64,000 nt of DNA from Burkholderiales bacterium 70-64 (GTDB taxonomy: Bacteria; Pseudomonadota; Gammaproteobacteria; Burkholderiales; Burkholderiaceae_E): contig MKUQ01000044.1 of assembly GCA_001898645.1 (NCBI GenBank), positions 67,952-131,951 on the forward strand. The letters are read 5' to 3'. The translations under genes were made by a program, and so were the position numbers. Shown here piece after piece: positions 17,152 to 24,769 of this stretch. Within the stretch, counting starts at the first letter, position 1, and each line of letters starts with the position of its first letter. The notes below the pieces were generated by a model. That model saw only the letters and a list, made by a program, of their open reading frames with translations. It did no database searches and was not told where the DNA came from.

Positions 17152-17853
17152 TCATTTTTGGTCTTGCGGCTGACCCGATCTGCATGGCTCCTTCGCTGTA
17201 CTGATTCCAGTTTCGCCACAATTGCCGCGCCCTTCTGTACTGCAGCACCCGCCTGGGCTCGCATCGAGATCGGAGGCAGGGTTCTGCTCCAGGCCCGGCA
17301 CGATCACCAGCGCGTAGCGGAACAGTTGGTTGAACCACGTCCTGACTTTCTCGGCGACGGAGAGCGCCCTGCGCTTCTCGATCTTGGCGATCACCTCCAA
17401 GAGGTCGGGACGCTTGATCTCATAGACCGACCGCTTGCCCAAGGCGGGCAGCACATCCTTGTCGAAGATGCGCGGAAGTATCGAGAGGGTCGTCTGCCGG
17501 CCTTCCTTGAGGCTGAGCCCGCGATGCTTGAGCCACTTGCGATACACCGCCTCGAAGGTGTTTTCGTCGGCGAGCCGGACAGCGGTGCGCTTCTGCTTGC
17601 GGTGAACGCGAGGATTGGTGCCTTTGGCCAGCAGGGCGCGCGCTTCGTCGCGCAGGCTGCGGGCCTCGCGAAGCGTCACCTCCGGGTAGGTGCCGAGCGA
17701 CATCCGCTTCTGCTTGCCCGCCCAGTAGTAGCGGAAGTGCCAAGTCCTGCCCCCTGCAGCCGTGACGGCCAGGGAGAGGCCATCCAAGTCAGGGAGGGTG
17801 TATGCCTTGCCAGTTGCCTTGGCCTGTCGAACGGCCAGGTCTGAGAGTGCCAT
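17152..17853 (-). pseudogene. Tyrosine integrase (P4/DUF4102 type), truncated before catalytic domain
   Basis: The start at 17853 (M-A-L-S-D-L-A-V-R-Q-A-K-A) has AGGAG seven bases upstream. Residues 1-90 are the DUF4102 N-terminal domain (G-L-S-L-A-V, W-H-F-R-Y-Y-W, M-S-L-G-T-Y-P-E-V-T-L-R-E-A-R). Residues 95-200 form the core-binding domain (W-F-N-Q-L-F-R-Y-A near 185). Homology stops after Q-N-P-A-S-D-L; the R-H-R-Y catalytic domain is absent, and the last ~35 codons are read-through of unrelated DNA. Intact relatives are about 400 residues. It is therefore the stump of a genomic-island integrase and cannot recombine. Confidence 0.85.
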
Positions 17854-18277
17854 GCTCTTGCTCCTGAACATGAGTCAGGAACCAGATGCTGGTCACGTCG
17901 ACCTCGCCCCTCCATCAACAATCCGGAATCAGCCGCGCCCGCAAAAATGGACTTGTTTGTGGACTTAAAAGTCCCGGCTGTAGGCGGATCGCAGTGGACC
18001 GCGGCAGAACGTCAAAGAGAGGAAAAGTCTTTGTGTGGCAACGACTTGCAGACTCTCTTGGACTTCTGCGGAAGTCCGCAGAATGATGCAGTGGAGCGGG
18101 TGAAGGGAACATTTCCTAGCACCCAACCCGTTGATTGAGAACGGGTTTTTCCCATTAGCTGCACGGGAAAAGACCATATATTGTACCAGTCAATCGCGCT
18201 CGACAACGCATTGCTTCCGTCGCCGTCTTGGGACGGCCAGCAAAAGCCATCAAGGCTCTGGTTCCGACGGCTCGCGT
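17854..18277. other. Intergenic region with a palindrome and a hairpin
   Basis: About 420 bp between the divergently placed ends of the integrase stump (5' side) and the LysR 3' end. It contains TTCTGCGGAAGTCCGCAGAA at 18064-18083, a 9-bp perfect inverted repeat around AG, and the terminator-like hairpin at 18125-18150. In intact islands of this integrase class the attachment site lies close to the integrase start, so an att site could be here, but no tRNA 3' end or direct repeat is visible. Confidence 0.45.
18125..18150 (+). terminator. Rho-independent terminator-like hairpin
   Basis: AACCCGTT, loop GATTGAG, then AACGGGTT followed by TTT. The 8-bp stem plus T-run favours stopping plus-strand transcripts. 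No intact plus-strand gene ends here, so it may be left over from a deleted gene. Confidence 0.55.
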
Positions 18278-19186
18278 TCAAGCGCGTGTCTCGCCGCTTG
18301 GTGCCCCGCCAATCGCCTTCACGCGACTGATGAACCGCTTCATCGGCTCGGACGGCTCTCCCTGGCGGCGCAGCAGGAAGGTGGTGAGCGTCGGTGCCGT
18401 GCCGGCCAGCGGCCGGATTGCAATGTCCGGGCGCTGCCATGTCTGCACCTGTGAGCCGATCGCGAAGCCAATGCCATAGCCCGCGCCCACTAGCGTCAGC
18501 ATCACGCCCAGGCTCGTCACGTGGTCGGCCACCTTGGGCGCTACGGCTGCTCCATCCAGCACCGCCTGGATTTGGTTGTGACAGCCCGAGCCCGCATCCG
18601 GGTGGCACAGCACCAATGGGAACTTCAAGGCGTCCTGCAACTTGACTTGGACATGCGCAAGCAGCGGATGGCGCGCCGGCACAATCACCGACAGCGGATC
18701 GCTCCAAGCCGGCTCGGCCACCAACCCGTCGTTGACCCCATCCGATAACGCAAAGCCTATGTCGAGCAGGTCGTTGTGCAGGCCCTTGAGTTGCTGTGAG
18801 AACGGCAACTCAAAGACCCGGATGCCTAACTCTGGCTCTTCCTCACGGCTACGTGCCAACAGCAAAGCGATGCGCGGCTGGGCCAGGCTGTCGCAGATGC
18901 CGATGCGCAAAGTGCCCTGATAGCCTTGGGCGGCGCTCTTGGTCGCCTGTACCGCATGTTCGACCGTTGCGAGCACGCGCCGGGCTTCGCCCAGCAGCAC
19001 CTTGCCGGCCCAGGTCAGCCGCGTTTGGCGCGTGCTGCGGTCGAACAACTGCACGTCAAGCAAACGTTCGAGGTCGCGCATCGCACGCGATACCGGCGAC
19101 TGCTCAATGCCTAGACGTTCGGCCGCTCGGGCCAAGTGCAACTCCTCCGCTACGGCGATGAAGTAGCGCAACAACCTGAACTCCAT
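18278..19186 (-). CDS. LysR-family transcriptional regulator
   Basis: 302-residue LysR regulator with an N-terminal winged helix-turn-helix (F-R-L-L-R-Y-F-I-A-V-A-E-E-L-H, S-R-A-M-R-D-L-E) and a full effector-binding domain. The start at 19186 is chosen because AAGGAGG lies upstream; the frame is open for 30 more codons without a ribosome site. Like the two other LysR sequences in this window it has a Cys in the C-H-P-D-A-G-S-G-C-H segment, possibly an effector or metal contact. It diverges from the RcnR/CsoR-type gene at 19311, which suggests control of that intergenic region. The inducer is unknown. Confidence 0.88.
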   Translation of the reverse strand: MEFRLLRYFIAVAEELHLARAAERLGIEQSPVSRAMRDLERLLDVQLFDRSTRQTRLTWAGKVLLGEARRVLATVEHAVQATKSAAQGYQGTLRIGICDSLAQPRIALLLARSREEEPELGIRVFELPFSQQLKGLHNDLLDIGFALSDGVNDGLVAEPAWSDPLSVIVPARHPLLAHVQVKLQDALKFPLVLCHPDAGSGCHNQIQAVLDGAAVAPKVADHVTSLGVMLTLVGAGYGIGFAIGSQVQTWQRPDIAIRPLAGTAPTLTTFLLRRQGEPSEPMKRFISRVKAIGGAPSGETRA

Positions 19187-19270
19187 AGCGGCCTCCTTTT
19201 CGCGTTGTTTTGGTGTGGCCGATCCGACCCACACATCCGCCCCATTCTTGTTCCAAGGATGATGCCAATA

Positions 19271-19290
19271 TACCATACCCCCCTATCCTA
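19271..19290. promoter_or_regulatory. C6-tract operator candidate for the RcnR/CsoR-family repressor
   Basis: ATACCCCCCTAT at 19275-19286 is a poly-C core framed by ATA/TAT in the divergent region just upstream of the repressor gene. The RcnR/DmeR branch of this family typically binds G/C tracts with A/T flanks, so this is a good candidate autoregulatory site. Confidence 0.6.
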
Positions 19291-19310
19291 AATAAAGATG
19301 AACACCTACT

Positions 19311-19589
19311 ATGAATCACACAGTCAGGGAAAAGCCAAAGCTCCTCGCTCGTGTGCGTCGCATCCGTGGACAACTAGAGGGGATCGAGCGTGCTCTGGAA
19401 GCCGAAAAGAGATCTGCGGAGGTCCTGCATCAGATCGTTGCGGCACGCGGCGCGCTGACGGGCTTGATGCGCGAAGTCATGGAGGGGCATATCAACTCGC
19501 ACATCGCCAATCCGCAGGAACCCGGAGACGGTACGCGGGAGCAAGGCGCGGCGGAACTGATCGCAATTCTGCGCAGCTACATGAAGTGA
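19311..19589 (+). CDS. RcnR/CsoR-family metal-sensing repressor
   Basis: 92-residue all-helical repressor of the DUF156 (CsoR/RcnR/FrmR) family. It includes R-V-R-R-I-R-G-Q-L-E-G-I-E-R-A-L (DNA-contact helix), V-L-H-Q-I-V-A-A-R-G-A-L (His in the metal or effector site) and a terminal A-E-L-I-A-I-L-R-S-Y. The usual CsoR cysteine is not in the H-Q-I position, so it is closer to the Ni/Co or formaldehyde-sensing branches. It diverges from the LysR gene. The gene it would normally control downstream on the plus strand (for example a cation exporter) is missing, so its target is unclear. Confidence 0.83.
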   Translation: MNHTVREKPKLLARVRRIRGQLEGIERALEAEKRSAEVLHQIVAARGALTGLMREVMEGHINSHIANPQEPGDGTREQGAAELIAILRSYMK

Positions 19590-19848
19590 ATCTAACGTCG
19601 CCAATGGGGGGCGGGGCCTTCGCGTCTATGTCGCGATCGTCACTGTGGACTGATCGGCAGGCCACATAGATGTGGCTTAGACATTCCGCGCTCTGTGCCG
19701 AAACGCAGCCCGGGGGGACGAGGCGGCCACGCCCATCCGCGACCGTTGTCGGGCGGCCCAGCACGAAAGCCGGCGGAGCCAGGCCGCTCCGCCGCTTCAA
19801 GCGTGTGTGCAGTGTCACACGCTGCGCGCTGGCTCATCGATCCAACAG
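19590..19848. other. Intergenic region with a GC-rich hairpin
   Basis: About 260 bp between convergent genes. GGCGGAGC (19772-19779), loop CAGGCC, then GCTCCGCC (19786-19793) form an 8-bp stem without a T-run. It may help end transcription from either side. I see no gene. Confidence 0.4.
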
Positions 19849-20257
19849 CTACAACGGTCGCCGGAGTTCGAGATAGTCGCCTCTAGTCCGCAGCACGACG
19901 GCCACTTCAGTGTTGCCTCGATTGCGCCAAAACCAGCCGTGATTGCCGGTGAACGCGGCCACGAGTTCACCTTCGTCCGCGGGAACGCCCCGACCCTTCT
20001 GGTAGCTGATCGAACGTCCGCCGCCATCGCCGTGGGTGTCATAGTTGACGGCACCTTTTCCCTGAACCGCCCAGGCAAATGCCGCCTTGGTCCCTTCGTT
20101 CATGCGCAGCTTGATTTCGATCCCCTGGCCGGGGGCGAGCGTGAAGCGCGTCTCGTCGCGCCACCTCGTCTGCGCCGATGGGGACGCGCCTGCGGCGGGA
20201 CTCTTGACTTGTGCAGTGGAGTTGCCCCGCTTCAGTGGACGGTTTCCCGCTTGGTTC

Positions 20258-21130
20258 TCAAGCGAGCGCTGGGGCTGCAATGAGGTGCTGATTCATCGGT
20301 GAGTTGGGCTGCAGACGGCTCCTTTCGAAGTTGGCCGGCGAGATGCGGCCGAGTGCCGAGTGACGGCGCCGCGGGTTGTACCAACCCTCGATGTAGGCAA
20401 ACAGCGCGAGTCGGGCTTCGGCCTTGGTTTTGAAGCTGCGCCGGTCGATGAGTTCGCACTCCAGGCTCGCGAAGAAGCTCTCAGCCATGGCGTTGTCGTA
20501 CGCATCGCCGACCGTGCCCATCGAGGCGCGCACGCCCATCGTTCGGCAGCGCTGCCCGAAGGCGATGCTCGTGTATTGGGAGCCTTGGTCGCTATGATGG
20601 ATGACATCGCTGGGGCGCCGCTGGGCAGTAGCCATGTTCAGCGCCGCGAGCACGAGCTCGGTGGTCATCTGCTCGCCAATGGCCCAACCGACGATACGGC
20701 GGCTCCACACGTCGAGCACGATCGCCAGGAAGATGAAGCCTGCCCACGTCGGCACATAAGTCATGTCGGCCACCCACAGTTGATTCGGACCCGACGCGAC
20801 GAAGCGTCGATTGACCAGATCCGGCGCCGGCGGCTGCCTCGCATCGCGCCGTGTGGTAACGACAAAGCCGCGCCGACGGCTCACGCCACGAATGAGCGCC
20901 TGTCGCATCAAGCGGGCCACGCGCTTGCGACCGACGCGGCTGCCTTCATCGCGCAACTCGGCGTGGATATTCGGGCTCCCATACGTCTGATCCGAGCTCG
21001 CGTGAATCGCCCGAATCCGCTCGCTGAGCACCGCGTCCTCGATTGCCCGCTGCGACGGCGGCCGCTCTCGCCACGCGTAATAGCCGCTGGCCGAGACGCC
21101 CAGCACCCGACACATCGCCCGCACCGGCAA
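20258..21130 (-). CDS. IS3-family transposase OrfB (DDE catalytic subunit)
   Basis: 290-residue rve-type transposase. It has the N-terminal H-T-H_21 region (M-C-R-V-L-G-V-S-A-S-G-Y-Y-A-W), then the DDE core: D-M-T-Y-V-P (first Asp), I-H-H-S-D-Q-G-S-Q-Y-T-S (second Asp), and A-E-S-F-F-A-S-L-E-C-E with the catalytic Glu. The tail W-Y-N-P-R-R-R-H-S-A-L-G closes it. All catalytic residues are present. The listed start is the first in-frame start codon; in vivo it is probably produced mainly as an OrfAB fusion by programmed -1 slippage near the end of orfA. Confidence 0.92.
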   Translation of the reverse strand: MPVRAMCRVLGVSASGYYAWRERPPSQRAIEDAVLSERIRAIHASSDQTYGSPNIHAELRDEGSRVGRKRVARLMRQALIRGVSRRRGFVVTTRRDARQPPAPDLVNRRFVASGPNQLWVADMTYVPTWAGFIFLAIVLDVWSRRIVGWAIGEQMTTELVLAALNMATAQRRPSDVIHHSDQGSQYTSIAFGQRCRTMGVRASMGTVGDAYDNAMAESFFASLECELIDRRSFKTKAEARLALFAYIEGWYNPRRRHSALGRISPANFERSRLQPNSPMNQHLIAAPALA

Positions 21131-21147
21131 GGCGGCCTGGTTCGCGC

Positions 21148-21459
21148 TTACGAGTTCGAAGAGCCGCCGTTCTTGCCGGCGAACCAGGCCGTAGCCTTTG
21201 CCAGGATGTCGCGCTCCATCTTCAGCTGCCGATTCTCACGACGCAGACGCGCCAGCTCCTCGCGCTCAGCCGTCGTCAGTCCTGCTTTGCCGGGCAGCGG
21301 CTTGCCTTCATCAATGGCCTCTTGTGCCACCCAGTTTCGGATCGACTGCGCTGAGCAGCCAAATTCCTCTGCGAGTTGCTCGGGAGAGCGACCGGCGCGC
21401 ACCAACTCGATTAATTGCTGGCGAAATTCCGGCGCATAGGGAGCATGGGATTGGGGCAT
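21148..21459 (-). CDS. IS3-family transposase OrfA (HTH subunit)
   Basis: 103-residue OrfA with a helix-turn-helix (E-F-R-Q-Q-L-I-E-L-V-R-A-G-R-S-P-E-Q-L-A) and a leucine-zipper-like helix (E-L-A-R-L-R-R-E-N-R-Q-L-K-M-E-R-D-I-L) that mediates multimerisation. It starts about 50 bp inside the right IS end and precedes orfB in another frame by 17 bp, the normal IS3 layout. Confidence 0.9.
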   Translation of the reverse strand: MPQSHAPYAPEFRQQLIELVRAGRSPEQLAEEFGCSAQSIRNWVAQEAIDEGKPLPGKAGLTTAEREELARLRRENRQLKMERDILAKATAWFAGKNGGSSNS

Positions 21460-21814
21460 GGTGGACTCCTTCCTTTACAAGGATCAGGTGTCCACGAAAG
21501 CGGGTCAACTCCACAGTATCGCTGGTTGGCGCACCGGCGACCTTGGACTTCACTTCCGATTGCTTGGCATCCGCCGCAGCATCGTTGGCCGCCTCGGCAG
21601 CGAGCTGCATCTTCGTCTTGCCCATCTCGGTCAGGCGCAGCACGCGGCCAATACCCGTGGGATCAATGCCGTACTCGGCGGGAAGAACGACGGTGGCGAG
21701 CAGGACCGCTGCGCTGAGGGCAGCCAGGATTGTGGAGCGCTGCAGTTGCCTCGACGAAGGCAACTCGACATGCAAAGGGGTATCGCTGTTGTACATGGAT
21801 GGAATCCTTGGAGT

Positions 21815-22552
21815 TCAGGAAGCGACGTAGCCGGTCAACTGATAGCCCATGAGCATGAAGCCCAGGCACATCATGACCACGTTAGCGCTGTAGGCGTGAC
21901 GAAAGAAGCTGGAGGTCCGACGCCAGTAGCTCATGGCAATCAGGATCACCGCCAGGGCCAGCAACTGACCGATTTCCACGCCGACGTTGAACGCCAGCAG
22001 GTTCGGAACAAGGCCATCGGGCGAGACGTCGTACTCCAGGATCTTGGTGGCCAAACCAAGCCCATGGAACAACCCGAACACGAGAGTGGCGGCCTTCGTA
22101 TTCGGCTGGAATCCCAGCCAACGCTGGAAGGCGCCGATGTTGTCGAGGGCCTTGTAGACCACGGACAGGCCGATGATGGCGTCGATGAGGTAGCTATTGA
22201 TCCCGACGTTGAAGTACACGCCGAGAATCATGGTCGTGGAATGCCCCAACGCAAACAGGCTCACATAGATACCAATGTGCGTCAGGCGGTACAGAAAGAA
22301 GATGACACCGAGCAGAAAGAGGATGTGGTCATAGCCGGTCATCATGTGCTTGGCGCCCAGGTAGACGAAGGGTAGCAAGTTCACCCCGGATATTTCCTGG
22401 ATGTACCCCTTGTCTCCCGCGGTCACGGCATGCGCAAAGGCTTCGGTGATGCCGGCAAACGTCAGAAGAAATACGAGTGCGACGAAGAGAGGACGGGCTC
22501 GCCAGTTCAACCACGGAAGAACTGCCGGCCCGCCGCGTTGGCGGCTGTGCAT
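21815..22552 (-). CDS. HupE/UreJ-family metal transporter
   Basis: 245-residue polytopic protein of the HupE/UreJ_2 family, associated with nickel or cobalt movement across the inner membrane. After an N-terminal signal-like helix (P-L-F-V-A-L-V-F-L-L-T-F-A-G) come six to seven helices with the family's polar signature G-A-K-H-M-M-T-G-Y-D-H-I-L-F-L-L. H-S-T-T-M-I and F-G-L-F-H-G-L-G-L-A follow; the clustered His and Asp are likely metal ligands. It lies 18 bp upstream of the IS-interrupted anchor gene in the same transcript and downstream of a His-rich gene. The neighbouring NreB-like exporter supports a nickel theme. Confidence 0.85.
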   Translation of the reverse strand: MHSRQRGGPAVLPWLNWRARPLFVALVFLLTFAGITEAFAHAVTAGDKGYIQEISGVNLLPFVYLGAKHMMTGYDHILFLLGVIFFLYRLTHIGIYVSLFALGHSTTMILGVYFNVGINSYLIDAIIGLSVVYKALDNIGAFQRWLGFQPNTKAATLVFGLFHGLGLATKILEYDVSPDGLVPNLLAFNVGVEIGQLLALAVILIAMSYWRRTSSFFRHAYSANVVMMCLGFMLMGYQLTGYVAS

Positions 22553-22613
22553 AAATACTCCAAAGAAACAGGACTAGAAGAGAGACGGCTGCGGCACTCG
22601 GATGCGTGCAGGC

Positions 22614-23012
22614 TCAGGCGCAGTAGTCCATTCGCGGAGGCCGTTCCAACCGAGAGGCAAAGACTTGTCTGGCCCGGGTGTCCGTGCTGGCAAGCCGGAT
22701 CGATGGCTCTGGTCTCCACGCGCGCGAGCTTTCTGCCAGGGCATGCGGGCTGTCGTGAGAGTGGTCGTTGGAGTGGTGCGGATGATCGGAGTCGGTGTCC
22801 GCGCCCGTATCACCATCATCGCCGTGCGAGTGGCCGTGCTTCTGGTCCAGGCTGCTTCCGATGCCGTGATCCATGGCTGCCAGCACGGCAGAGCCATGTG
22901 AACTGGTGGCGCCAATAGTGGAAAACAGCAGCCCGAACGCGAGCGTCACCAGCGCCATCCAGCGCAAGCTGGATGAACGCATCAAGTCGGTGAATCCGTG
23001 CACGCGCCGCAT
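22614..23012 (-). CDS. His/Asp-rich exported protein, putative metal-binding
   Basis: 132-residue protein with a hydrophobic N-terminal segment (M-A-L-V-T-L-A-F-G-L-L-F-S-T-I-G-A) and a metal-chelator-like middle (H-G-H-S-H-G-D-D-G-D, D-H-P-H-H-S-N-D-H-S-H-D). It most resembles the small His-rich periplasmic proteins (CzcI-like or DUF2946-like) seen with RND and HupE metal systems, but I cannot assign a family. The start could be an internal Met at 22982. It is the first gene of the minus-strand HupE transcript and faces the RcnR-type repressor gene at 23100. Confidence 0.65.
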   Translation of the reverse strand: MRRVHGFTDLMRSSSLRWMALVTLAFGLLFSTIGATSSHGSAVLAAMDHGIGSSLDQKHGHSHGDDGDTGADTDSDHPHHSNDHSHDSPHALAESSRAWRPEPSIRLASTDTRARQVFASRLERPPRMDYCA

Positions 23013-23051
23013 GGGCTGCCTATAGGGATGGAGATGGAGGTTAAAAGGTAG

Positions 23052-23082
23052 TATTATATCCCCTCAGGGGGCATAGGATCAA
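23052..23082. promoter_or_regulatory. Divergent promoter with CCCC/GGGG dyad, RcnR-type operator candidate
   Basis: ATATCCCCTCAGGGGGCATA at 23056-23076 is a near-palindrome of C and G tracts with A/T flanks, lying between the HupE-side gene (starts 23012, minus) and the repressor gene (starts 23100, plus). Its position and composition suit repression of both transcripts by the 23100 product. Confidence 0.6.
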
Positions 23083-23099
23083 TCCAACTTCTAGCGCTT

Positions 23100-23384
23100 A
23101 TGCATGCACAACACGCCCATACGCACCAGTCACACCCCGCAATCGTCAAGCGGCTGCGCCGCGCCGGCGGGCATCTGAACGGCATCGTGGCGATGATCGA
23201 GCATGGACGCTCCTGCTTGGACGTCGCACAACAGCTCCAGGCTGTGGAGAAGGCAATTCAGCAGGCCAAGAAGGCGCTGATCCAGGATCATCTTGACCAT
23301 TGCCTGGAGGACGTGATCGGCCCGTTGGCGCGCGACCAGCGCGACTCCATGGCGGAGTTCAAAGAAATCACCCGGTACCTGTGA
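23100..23384 (+). CDS. RcnR/NreA-type nickel/cobalt-sensing repressor
   Basis: 94-residue DUF156-family repressor with an N-terminal M-H-A-Q-H-A-H-T-H-Q-S-H His cluster. The core I-V-K-R-L-R-R-A-G-G-H-L-N-G-I-V follows, then C-L-D-V-A-Q-Q-L-Q-A-V-E (the Cys ligand) and D-H-L-D-H-C-L (His ligands). The His-rich N-terminus and Cys/His set fit the RcnR branch that senses Ni(II)/Co(II). It lies 59 bp before an NreB-like exporter, the nreA-nreB order known from nickel-resistant Betaproteobacteria. It probably represses both the exporter and the divergent HupE transcript. Confidence 0.85.
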   Translation: MHAQHAHTHQSHPAIVKRLRRAGGHLNGIVAMIEHGRSCLDVAQQLQAVEKAIQQAKKALIQDHLDHCLEDVIGPLARDQRDSMAEFKEITRYL

Positions 23385-23443
23385 GCCCGCGATGCCTTCT
23401 CTTGCCGAACTGATGTAGCAGGAAGACGCGAACGCCTGACGCC

Positions 23444-24769
23444 ATGCTCCAGATTCTTGCCAACCGTACCTACCGACACCTCGTCCTCGCGCAGGTAATC
23501 GCGCTCGTCGGTACCGGGCTGGCGACCGTGGCACTCGGCCTACTGGCGTACCAGTTGGCCGAGGCGGACGCGGGAACCGTGCTTGGCACGGCGTTCGCAA
23601 TCAAGATGGCGGCCTACGTCGGCGTGGCACCCGTCGCCACCGCGCTGGGGGACCGGCTGCCCCGCCGGACGATGCTGGTCTGTCTGGATATCGTGCGCGC
23701 TGTAGTGGCCGTGGCGCTGCCTTTCGTGTCGCAGGTGTGGCAGGTCTACGTCCTGATCTTCGTGCTGCAAGCGGCGTCGGCTGCGTTCACGCCCACCTTC
23801 CAGGCCACGATTCCGGACGTGCTGCCTCAGGAGAAGGACTACACGCAGGCGCTCTCGCTTTCGCGCCTGGCATACGATCTGGAAAGCCTCGTGAGCCCGA
23901 TGTTGGCCGCGGCACTTCTGACGGTTGTCAGTTTTCACAACTTGTTCGCTGGCACAGTCGTCGGTTTTCTTGCGTCTGCCGCGCTGGTGGTCTCGGTCGT
24001 GCTACCGAGCCCCAAGGCGAGTGAGCGTCGCGGCATCTACGACCGCACGACGCGCGGCCTGCGCATCTACCTCGCGACGCCCCGGTTGCGGGGACTATGG
24101 GCAGTGCAGGTCGGTGTAGCGGCGGCTGGTGCAATGGTCTTCGTAAACACCGTCGTACTGGTGCAATCCTCTTGGGGCTTGAATCAAACCCAGGTGGCAT
24201 TGGCCTTGGCAACATTCGGTGCCGGGTCCATGGTTGCGGCGCTGGCCTTGCCGCGAGCACTGGAGCGCTTACCTGATCGGCCAGTGATGCTCGCGGGTCT
24301 AGCCGTGCTGGTGCCGGGCCTGGCCCTTGGGTCGATCATTCAGGGAATGAGTGGCCTGCTTCCGTTGTGGTTCGTGCTCGGCCTTGGATACTCCGCTGCT
24401 CAGACACCTTCGGGTCGGTTGCTACGCCGCTCTGCGCATCCAGAGGATCGACCGGCAGTGTACGCGGCGCAGTTCGCGCTATCACATGCCTGCTGGCTAG
24501 TGTTCTATCCATTGGCGGGGTGGCTTGGGGCACGAGCTGGGTTGCCCTGGGCCTTCGCAATGCACTCTGCGGCAGCGGTAGTCGCACTCGTACTGACCCT
24601 CAAGCTGTGGCCGGCCGATGACCCGGAAGTGCTTGAGCATGAGCACCATGACCTGCCGCCAGGTCACGCGCACGCGGATGGCAGCGAGCCTAGGACCGCA
24701 GGGCTGCGACACACTCACCCCTATGTGGTGGACGACCTGCACCCCCGTTGGCCGGGTTTGGAACGATGA
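23444..24769 (+). CDS. nreB: MFS nickel exporter, NreB-like
   Basis: 441-residue major facilitator protein with about 12 membrane helices. The cytoplasmic loop signature A-L-G-D-R-L-P-R-R-T lies near residues 66-75. The C-terminal tail is His-rich (H-E-H-H-D-L-P-P-G-H-A-H-A-D-G and R-H-T-H-P-Y). NreB of Achromobacter/Cupriavidus confers nickel resistance and has exactly this His-rich tail. It follows the RcnR-type repressor and overlaps the downstream P-type ATPase by ATGA, so they are co-translated. Confidence 0.85.
   Translation: MLQILANRTYRHLVLAQVIALVGTGLATVALGLLAYQLAEADAGTVLGTAFAIKMAAYVGVAPVATALGDRLPRRTMLVCLDIVRAVVAVALPFVSQVWQVYVLIFVLQAASAAFTPTFQATIPDVLPQEKDYTQALSLSRLAYDLESLVSPMLAAALLTVVSFHNLFAGTVVGFLASAALVVSVVLPSPKASERRGIYDRTTRGLRIYLATPRLRGLWAVQVGVAAAGAMVFVNTVVLVQSSWGLNQTQVALALATFGAGSMVAALALPRALERLPDRPVMLAGLAVLVPGLALGSIIQGMSGLLPLWFVLGLGYSAAQTPSGRLLRRSAHPEDRPAVYAAQFALSHACWLVFYPLAGWLGARAGLPWAFAMHSAAAVVALVLTLKLWPADDPEVLEHEHHDLPPGHAHADGSEPRTAGLRHTHPYVVDDLHPRWPGLER

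Larger units (their letters stand above)
20217..21513 (-). mobile_element. IS3-family insertion sequence, 1297 bp, 3-bp target duplication
   Basis: The ends are TGGAGTTGCCCCGCTTCAGT on the left and TGGAGTTGACCCGCTTTCGT on the right read inward. They are imperfect inverted repeats with the TG...CA termini typical of the family. Direct CAG repeats flank it (20214-20216 and 21514-21516). It carries orfA and orfB in the -1-frameshift arrangement. Both frames are intact and the duplication is exact, pointing to a fairly recent, possibly still active insertion. Confidence 0.9.
19849..21796 (-). pseudogene. Transmembrane anchor protein split by an IS3-family element
   Basis: The two halves of one gene are 21514-21796 (N-terminal 94 codons) and 19849-20213 (C-terminal 121 codons). 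Removing the IS (20217-21513) and one copy of its CAG duplication joins D-T to A-Q-V-K-S in frame, giving a 215-residue protein. The N-half has one membrane helix (about 23-42, S-T-I-L-A-A-L-S-A-A-V-L-L-A-T-V-V-L). The C-half is a periplasmic-looking beta domain with F-T-L-A-P-G-Q-G-I-E-I-K and G-N-H-G-W-F-W-R-N-R. I believe relatives are annotated as transmembrane anchor proteins beside HupE-type transporters, which is the neighbour here. Its function is unknown. Confidence 0.85.
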
